From the NCBI GenBank assembly GCA_902609285.1, contig CACLRL010000007.1, positions 1-57,151 on the forward strand: DNA of 57,151 nucleotides, written 5' to 3'. The notes under the pieces are model-generated. The model ran no database searches. It had not been told where the DNA came from and was given only the letters and a program-made list of their open reading frames with translations. The first letter of the stretch is position 1. Each line of letters opens with the position of its first letter. Shown piece after piece: positions 52,466 through 57,151 of this stretch. A program made the position numbers and the translations under genes. The stretch is from an uncultured Candidatus Actinomarina sp. (GTDB lineage Bacteria; Actinomycetota; Acidimicrobiia; Actinomarinales; Actinomarinaceae).

Positions 52466-52814
52466 TACGTACCTTTTTATAAAAAACATAAGCAAAAAGT
52501 GCACCAAGGAATATAGGAATTAATAATAAAAAAGGGTTTGTATCATGTGGATTAGTATTTATTCTTTCACCAAACCGAAGAGTCCAATAGTTCATAATTT
52601 GTTCATCACTAAGACCATTAGCTATTTGTTCTTTTAAAACACCTCTCATATCATCTGCATACTCAGAAGGGGAATCAAAAAGAGTCTCACCTTGACATAC
52701 AGGGCATAATAAACTCTTACTCAACTTTTCGTATCGTGAATCATTATCCTCGTAAACAATAGAAGGGAGTCCTAAAAGAAATAGTAATAAAAATAAAGAA
52801 ACGTATTTTTTCAT
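52458..52814 (-). CDS. ccmH: Cytochrome c maturation protein CcmH
   Basis: A thiol-reductase subunit of 118 residues with a signal-anchor (about 4-20), the redox motif LLCPVCQG (C37-x2-C40; the usual arginine before the first cysteine is leucine), the conserved YADDMRGVLKEQIANGLSDEQI and a C-terminal membrane helix (about 93-112). It keeps the apocytochrome CxxCH reduced for heme attachment with CcmF. It overlaps ccmF by 4 nt. Confidence 0.93.
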   Translation of the reverse strand: MKKYVSLFLLLFLLGLPSIVYEDNDSRYEKLSKSLLCPVCQGETLFDSPSEYADDMRGVLKEQIANGLSDEQIMNYWTLRFGERINTNPHDTNPFLLLIPIFLGALFAYVFYKKVRND

Positions 52815-54694
52815 TTTCTAATCCTCGTAAGAAACGATGCTGAGCTGATACCTAAACCAAGCCATAATATGAATATTCCATAATTTTCTCTAAATATTAG
52901 TTTATATTTATCTTCATCTATCACTTTGATGGTTACGTATGTGTCGCTCTCTATATTTCTAAATACGGCAGGTGAACTTATTGCTTGCTGTGATGAATTT
53001 TTAAAAATATTTAATGAAGCATATTTTTCTTTATTATTAAATTTTATAGGAAGATTTATTACATTTTTTTCACTTTTTATCTCTTCAAAAGGGGAGAGAA
53101 TTAAAAATTCTTTATCACCAAAATTAACTTCATCTCCAGCAGATATAATTATTTCATTTGAATAACTTTGAGTAACATTCATTATTAATCCAACAGCAAA
53201 AATTCCAACACCTAGATGGGAAATTTGTCCAGTCCAATATTTGCCTTGTAGTTTAGTTTTTTTAAATCTTATTAATATATTTTTAGAGATAACAATTATC
53301 AACAATATTGATCCAAATATTGTGATTATAAATTTGTAAGAAGCATTGAAATAAACCGTAAAAATTATTGAGAGAATAAGAGATAAATTAATCTGATTTT
53401 GATTTTGGCCTAACCAATCTTTTAAATTCAAATTTACTTTTGATACTCTTGTAGAAAATACCATTAAGTAAATAAGAATCAAAAGTAATGGCCCAACTAA
53501 TATATCGTAAAAAGATCTTCCCATGGTAAGTTGTTTACTAAAAAAAGATTCATAAAAAATTGGGTATGTAGTCCCAATTAAGACTATTAATGCTGATGCA
53601 GATAAAACAATATTATTTGCGACAAAGAAACCAGATCTTCCAAAAAGATGTTCTACCTTTTTTGAGCTTTTAAAATAATTGACATTTTTTATGCCAATAT
53701 AAACAAACAAACCTGTAAACATTACTAATCCAATAAGTAAATAAGTGCCTATGTTTCCGTTTGAAAATGCATGTACTGAGATTAATACACCTGATCTGGT
53801 AATAAATGTTCCAAAAATTACTGATAGAAACATAAGGCATGAAAGTACATAATTCCAGTTGATAAGTGTTTGTTCTTTGATTTGTGTTTTAGAAGAGTGC
53901 AAAAAAGCAGTTGCTAATAACCATGGAATGAAAGAAACATTTTCTACTGGATCCCACGCCCAGTACCCACCCCATCCGAGAACTTCATAAGACCACGCAG
54001 CTCCTAATGTAATACCTGCTGTTAAAAAGAGCCAGGGAAAATAAGTAGCTTTTTCAGCGACTTTAATCCAGTTTTCATCTTTATAATTATTAAATAACTC
54101 ACTTGTTGAAATCACAAATGGAAGCACTAAACCAATATAACCAAGATAAAGTATTGGAGGATGAATTGCCATTAAAGGATGATTTTGAAGAAGAGGATTT
54201 GGACCCCTTCCAGTATCTGATATCACTAAATCTTGAAATGGTAATAAGGTGAAATCTTGACACCCTATTGATGCCAATTGAACACATCCCGCAAAAGGTG
54301 ATGAACTAAAAATTGTAAAACCATTAAAAAATAAAATAATTAATGCAAAGATTTTTATATCGTAAATTTCAGTAGTTGATTTATAAAATTTAATATATAA
54401 ATAGAAATAAATACTTAATACAAAATTCCACAACAGAATAGAGCCATCTAGAGAACCCCACAGTGAAGCAAATTTATATATTGGAGGAGTTGTAGCAGCA
54501 GAGTGATTTGCAACATAATAAATCGAAAAATCATCTAAAAATAGTCCTATCTCAAGTAAGCAAAACAACATGAAGTGTATTAATAAATTTATTCTTACAA
54601 GAGACTGAAAAATTTTTTTATTATTGGAAAAAAATAAAATAATTAAATTTAAAGATCCTACCCAAGTTAGTAAAATTCCAATCGATGATATCAT
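52811..54694 (-). CDS. ccmF: Cytochrome c heme lyase subunit CcmF
   Basis: A 627-residue polytopic protein with about 14 membrane segments. The tryptophan-rich WWD region reads GWGGYWAWDPVENVSF near residue 235. NHSAATTPPIYKFASLWGSLDGSILLW (about 63-90, the first part shown) and the NHPLMAIHPPILYLGY segment are typical of CcmF, with histidines for heme b and substrate heme. It forms the heme ligation complex with CcmH and the TPR protein. Overlaps join it to ccmE and ccmH (4 nt each). No gene for a separate NrfE-type paralogue was seen. Confidence 0.96.
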   Translation of the reverse strand: MISSIGILLTWVGSLNLIILFFSNNKKIFQSLVRINLLIHFMLFCLLEIGLFLDDFSIYYVANHSAATTPPIYKFASLWGSLDGSILLWNFVLSIYFYLYIKFYKSTTEIYDIKIFALIILFFNGFTIFSSSPFAGCVQLASIGCQDFTLLPFQDLVISDTGRGPNPLLQNHPLMAIHPPILYLGYIGLVLPFVISTSELFNNYKDENWIKVAEKATYFPWLFLTAGITLGAAWSYEVLGWGGYWAWDPVENVSFIPWLLATAFLHSSKTQIKEQTLINWNYVLSCLMFLSVIFGTFITRSGVLISVHAFSNGNIGTYLLIGLVMFTGLFVYIGIKNVNYFKSSKKVEHLFGRSGFFVANNIVLSASALIVLIGTTYPIFYESFFSKQLTMGRSFYDILVGPLLLILIYLMVFSTRVSKVNLNLKDWLGQNQNQINLSLILSIIFTVYFNASYKFIITIFGSILLIIVISKNILIRFKKTKLQGKYWTGQISHLGVGIFAVGLIMNVTQSYSNEIIISAGDEVNFGDKEFLILSPFEEIKSEKNVINLPIKFNNKEKYASLNIFKNSSQQAISSPAVFRNIESDTYVTIKVIDEDKYKLIFRENYGIFILWLGLGISSASFLTRIRK

Positions 54695-55095
54695 TCTGAA
54701 TAATTTTCTACGTCATACACTTCTCCATCCTCAGATATATACTCATTGTCATGTTTCACAAGCATGTCGTCGGAGTAAAAGATATCATCACTAAAATAAC
54801 CATCTAGTATTACACCCATCTCATCTTGAAATAGTTCAGGGATGAATCCATCAAAACTAATTTTCATAGTCACATTTCCATCGGTAATTAAAAATTCTGT
54901 TGCACCAAGTTCACCTTTTTTTACAGAATCAGATACAACAAATCCACCAAGCTTAATTCTTTCATCAGATGTAGATGATAAATAGTTAGCTTCTGTTGTC
55001 GTGTAGTAGTAGATAGTGTTGGTTGAGGCAATTCTAATACTTGCAAACATAATTATAAAAATCCCAACAAAGATGAGAAATAAATTTTTTTTCAC
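54691..55095 (-). CDS. ccmE: Cytochrome c maturation heme chaperone CcmE
   Basis: A 134-residue heme chaperone with one N-terminal membrane anchor (about 5-24), an OB-fold domain (IKLGGFVVSDSV onward) and the covalent heme site VKHDNEY, with H115 and Y119 spaced as in E. coli H130/Y134. The order of the middle residues (DNE instead of DEN) differs, but His and Tyr are kept, so this is not the Cys-type variant. Gap to ccmC is 7 nt, leaving no room for a ccmD gene there. Confidence 0.95.
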   Translation of the reverse strand: MKKNLFLIFVGIFIIMFASIRIASTNTIYYYTTTEANYLSSTSDERIKLGGFVVSDSVKKGELGATEFLITDGNVTMKISFDGFIPELFQDEMGVILDGYFSDDIFYSDDMLVKHDNEYISEDGEVYDVENYSE

Positions 55096-55102
55096 TTTTT
55101 AT

Positions 55103-55771
55103 CTAGATTTTAGCCCTTGATTTTGGATTTAGATAATCATCCCATATTTGATCAGAATTAATTCTAAATTTCTTAGCAAGGAATACATGCACGAGTGTTA
55201 CAAGCAAAACACTTATTAGAAGCGTAGTTAGTATGTCTGGAGACATAGGAGCATCACCAGTAGAAACTGTTTCCTGACTTAAAATAGAAGCTTGTTGATG
55301 GACTGATCTCCACCAGATAACACTAAAATGTAATATTGGTATTTGAATAACACCAAATATCCCAATAAATGATGAATTTTTTGCTGTCTTGGATAAGTCA
55401 TCACTGAATCTTCTAGAAGCTAAATATCCAAGATAAACTAGCAACAATATTGCTGTTAAGTTAAGTCTTGCGTCACCCCAAACCCACCATGTTCCCCATG
55501 TAAACTTTCCCCATACAGATCCAGCAATAAGTGTTGAAGCAGTGAATAATACACCTGATTTTGCATTTGCTTCAGCTCTTGAATCATACTTTGGGTTTTT
55601 TTTAATTAAATATAACAATGAATATATAAATGTCAGTGTGTATGCAAGATAAGCTATCCAAACAGTTGGTACATGAACATAAAGGAGTTTAGAAGAGGGC
55701 CCTTGAACTGTATCATATGGTCCAAAAGCACTTACTAATATCCAAACTGCAAGCGGTCCATATAACATCAT
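55103..55771 (-). CDS. ccmC: Heme exporter/handling protein CcmC
   Basis: A membrane protein of 222 residues with six hydrophobic segments and the WWD motif WGKFTWGTWWVWGDARL around residue 90. It has the flanking histidines in YVHVPTVW and PILHFSVIWWRSVHQ that bind heme for loading onto CcmE. Two tandem ATGs (55771 and 55768) begin directly after the ccmB stop. The length is near the family norm. Confidence 0.94.
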   Translation of the reverse strand: MMLYGPLAVWILVSAFGPYDTVQGPSSKLLYVHVPTVWIAYLAYTLTFIYSLLYLIKKNPKYDSRAEANAKSGVLFTASTLIAGSVWGKFTWGTWWVWGDARLNLTAILLLVYLGYLASRRFSDDLSKTAKNSSFIGIFGVIQIPILHFSVIWWRSVHQQASILSQETVSTGDAPMSPDILTTLLISVLLVTLVHVFLAKKFRINSDQIWDDYLNPKSRAKI

Positions 55772-56410
55772 TTAATTTGTCCTTTCAAGGTAAAAATTTG
55801 CAATAGCAAAAATAAAAACTGTAATTCCTAAATACATCAATAAGTAAATATTAGCTATATCCTGTCCTAAACCTAACCACAGTGGACCTATAAAGAATGA
55901 TAAAGCTAGGTACATTGGAGTAATGAGAATGAATTGAACAAATCTGTTGTTAAAGCTGGTAAATATCTGAAAAATTATATTTATCATGCTTGCATTAATA
56001 GCAAAAAATATAATTGAAAATAAAAAGTAAACTGTCGATACATTAACACTCGAATTGGTAAATGCAGAATACAAAATATTTAAAATAATAATTTGAGGAA
56101 GAAAAATTATAAATTCCGAAACAACTTTACTATTAAAAAACTCTATTTTTTTGTAATTTCCAAAATTTAACTCTCTAATTAATCGTTCCAGAATAATTGG
56201 CTTTCTGATTGCAAAAAGAGTTGAAAATATTATCAGAAATAATAAATGAGATACAATAAATAAATCTTCATCAACTGCAAATCTATTTTCAATCAAAATT
56301 GGAAAAATAATTATCAGAACGGTCATAGTTGGAGTAATTAAAAAAAGCGAAGAACTATTTTGAAATTCAACTAATAATTCTTTCTTTATTATGTGCTTAT
56401 TCACGTTCAT
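55772..56410 (-). CDS. ccmB: Heme ABC exporter permease CcmB
   Basis: A 212-residue membrane protein with about six hydrophobic segments. It has the CcmB start pattern KKELLVEFQNSSSLFLITPTMTVLIII and FNSKVVSEFIIFLP. CcmB forms the CcmAB ABC transporter with the ATPase upstream; it works with CcmC to release heme-loaded CcmE. The ATG overlaps the end of ccmA by 14 nt, and its stop abuts the ccmC start. Confidence 0.9.
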   Translation of the reverse strand: MNVNKHIIKKELLVEFQNSSSLFLITPTMTVLIIIFPILIENRFAVDEDLFIVSHLLFLIIFSTLFAIRKPIILERLIRELNFGNYKKIEFFNSKVVSEFIIFLPQIIILNILYSAFTNSSVNVSTVYFLFSIIFFAINASMINIIFQIFTSFNNRFVQFILITPMYLALSFFIGPLWLGLGQDIANIYLLMYLGITVFIFAIANFYLERTN

Positions 56411-56999
56411 CTAAATCAATTACCTCAAAATTGATATCCTGAAAATCAATTAATTCTTGAGTAGATAAAATGTTGGATTTTTGATTTGTTGAACGTTTAT
56501 TAATTAATTTTTTTAATAAGTCAACTCCCTCAGAATCTAGGAAATTCAATGGTTCATCTATACATAAAACGTCTGGTTCATTTATTTCAATAATTGATAA
56601 TTCCGCCCTTCTAATCATTCCACTTGAAAAGTTTTTCACTTTTTCATCTAAATATATTTCAGGTAAATAATTTTTTGAAATTGCTATTTTTTCATCTATT
56701 GATATTTCTGACTTTGTTGTGAAATATTTGATATTTTCTAAAAATGTTAACTCTAATATTAAAGTTGCATATGGTGAGATTTGATCGATGTTACTTTTTG
56801 TTCTTATTACCTCTGAATTAAAATCTGTACCATCAAAATTTAACGATATGAAATTAATTAATGTAGATTTGCCGGCACCATTTCTTCCTATTATCTGGTA
56901 GTTATTTTCTTCACTAAATTCAAGATTCAGATTGCTAAGAACTACTTGATTTGAATAACCTAGAGTTAAATTTGTTGATTTAAAAAATATTTCTGACAC
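56397..56999 (-). CDS. ccmA: Heme ABC exporter ATP-binding protein CcmA
   Basis: An ABC ATPase of 200 residues: Walker A GRNGAGKS (38-45), an unusual signature NFSSGMIRRAEL in place of LSSGQ, and Walker B VLCIDEPLNFLD. It energises CcmAB in cytochrome c maturation. The start is set at GTG 56999, 5 nt after the exonuclease stop; the ORF start at ATG 57038 would overlap the exonuclease by 35 nt. No clear ribosome-binding site precedes it. Confidence 0.9.
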   Translation of the reverse strand: MSEIFFKSTNLTLGYSNQVVLSNLNLEFSEENNYQIIGRNGAGKSTLINFISLNFDGTDFNSEVIRTKSNIDQISPYATLILELTFLENIKYFTTKSEISIDEKIAISKNYLPEIYLDEKVKNFSSGMIRRAELSIIEINEPDVLCIDEPLNFLDSEGVDLLKKLINKRSTNQKSNILSTQELIDFQDINFEVIDLDERE

Positions 57000-57003
57000 A
57001 ACT

Positions 57004-57150
57004 TTATTGTATTGAAGATAGTTTTTTATAAATTTCAAAAGTTGTTATTACGTCATCTTTTGCAGAGTGAGTAGGAATTGAGACATTAAAATATTCAGCA
57101 ATTGTGATTAATTTATGGTTTTTTATTTTATCGCTCAATTTAGCCCTACT
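57004..57150 (-). CDS. DnaQ-type 3'-5' exonuclease, C-terminal end
   Basis: The minus-strand frame is open from the right edge to the TAA at 57004-57006, giving 48 residues of the C-terminus. The sequence includes NHKLITIAEYFNVSIPTHSAKDDVITT, matching the last exonuclease motif of DEDDh enzymes (H-x-A-x-x-D-x-x-x-T, here HSAKDDVITT). The call is a DNA polymerase III epsilon-like or oligoribonuclease-type exonuclease; the catalytic N-terminal part is outside the window. It is directly upstream of ccmA. Confidence 0.72.
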   Translation of the reverse strand, partial: SRAKLSDKIKNHKLITIAEYFNVSIPTHSAKDDVITTFEIYKKLSSIQ

Positions 57151-57151
57151 A

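Noticed and set aside
1-57151. SAR11-like alphaproteobacterial origin, suggested by low G+C and System I cytochrome c genes
   Set aside because: The single-chain GlyRS, LCP ligase, F420-type oxidoreductase, nif3/zinc ribbon/rnhA/rnpB block and holA-rpsT-lepA order fit actinobacteria instead.
1-57151. CRISPR arrays, insertion sequences, prophage genes or toxin-antitoxin pairs
   Set aside because: None seen: no regularly spaced repeats, no transposase, integrase or phage structural motifs, and no unexplained small gene pairs in the short intergenic gaps.

Overview
The window looks like a streamlined, very AT-rich chromosome (about 30% G+C by eye) of a marine actinobacterium, most likely an Acidimicrobiia / 'Candidatus Actinomarina'-type organism. 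The evidence is gene content and order: holA-rpsT-lepA, then rsmE-HIT-phoH-ybeY-uppS-glyRS-dnaG; a single-chain GlyRS; a Nif3 / C4 zinc-ribbon / RNase H block next to the RNase P RNA; an F420-type luciferase-like oxidoreductase; and an LCP (LytR-CpsA-Psr) glycopolymer ligase. The taxon is an inference from synteny and families; no database search was possible.

Layout. 1-10.65 kb is a housekeeping run of translation, RNA-processing and replication genes with start/stop overlaps (3' end of holA, rpsT, lepA, rsmE, HIT, phoH, pgpH, ybeY, uppS, glyRS, dnaG). Two tRNAs flank a small SCP2-like gene at 10.67-11.17 kb. From 11.18 to 40.7 kb lies one large surface-polysaccharide region. It holds an LCP ligase, a TagO/WecA-type and a PglC/WcaJ-type initiating phosphoglycosyltransferase, six GT-B glycosyltransferases, a Wzx-type flippase, three O-antigen ligase/polymerase-like membrane proteins, and nucleotide-sugar enzymes for UDP-GlcA, UDP-Xyl, UDP-GalA and UDP-ManNAcA, plus a possible 6-deoxy-amino-sugar block. 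A heparinase II/III-like protein and an AsnB-like amidotransferase also lie inside it. The predicted glycan is rich in uronic acid. PEP carboxylase, a secreted M15 peptidase and an MMPL transporter follow (40.7-47.0 kb), then nif3, zinc ribbon, rnhA, a small membrane hydrolase, TauE, the LLM oxidoreductase and rnpB (47.0-51.4 kb). The rest (51.5-57.0 kb, minus strand) is a full System I cytochrome c maturation operon, ccmABCEFH plus a TPR (CcmI-like) and a CcmG-like thioredoxin, preceded by the 3' end of a DnaQ-type exonuclease.

Two window-wide patterns stand out. First, many first genes of transcription units have a TANNNT box 6-7 nt before an ATG/GTG start, the signature of leaderless transcripts. 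Second, all eight convergent gene pairs overlap at their 3' ends, two of them sharing one palindromic TTAA as both stop codons. The most unusual individual items are an O-antigen-ligase-like protein with a large lectin-like insertion (11.18 kb), a probable one-base disruption at the 5' end of a second such gene (23.57 kb), and an M15 peptidase joined to a domain resembling the extracytoplasmic domain of MacB/FtsX permeases (43.1 kb). No insertion sequence, prophage, CRISPR array or clear riboswitch was seen.
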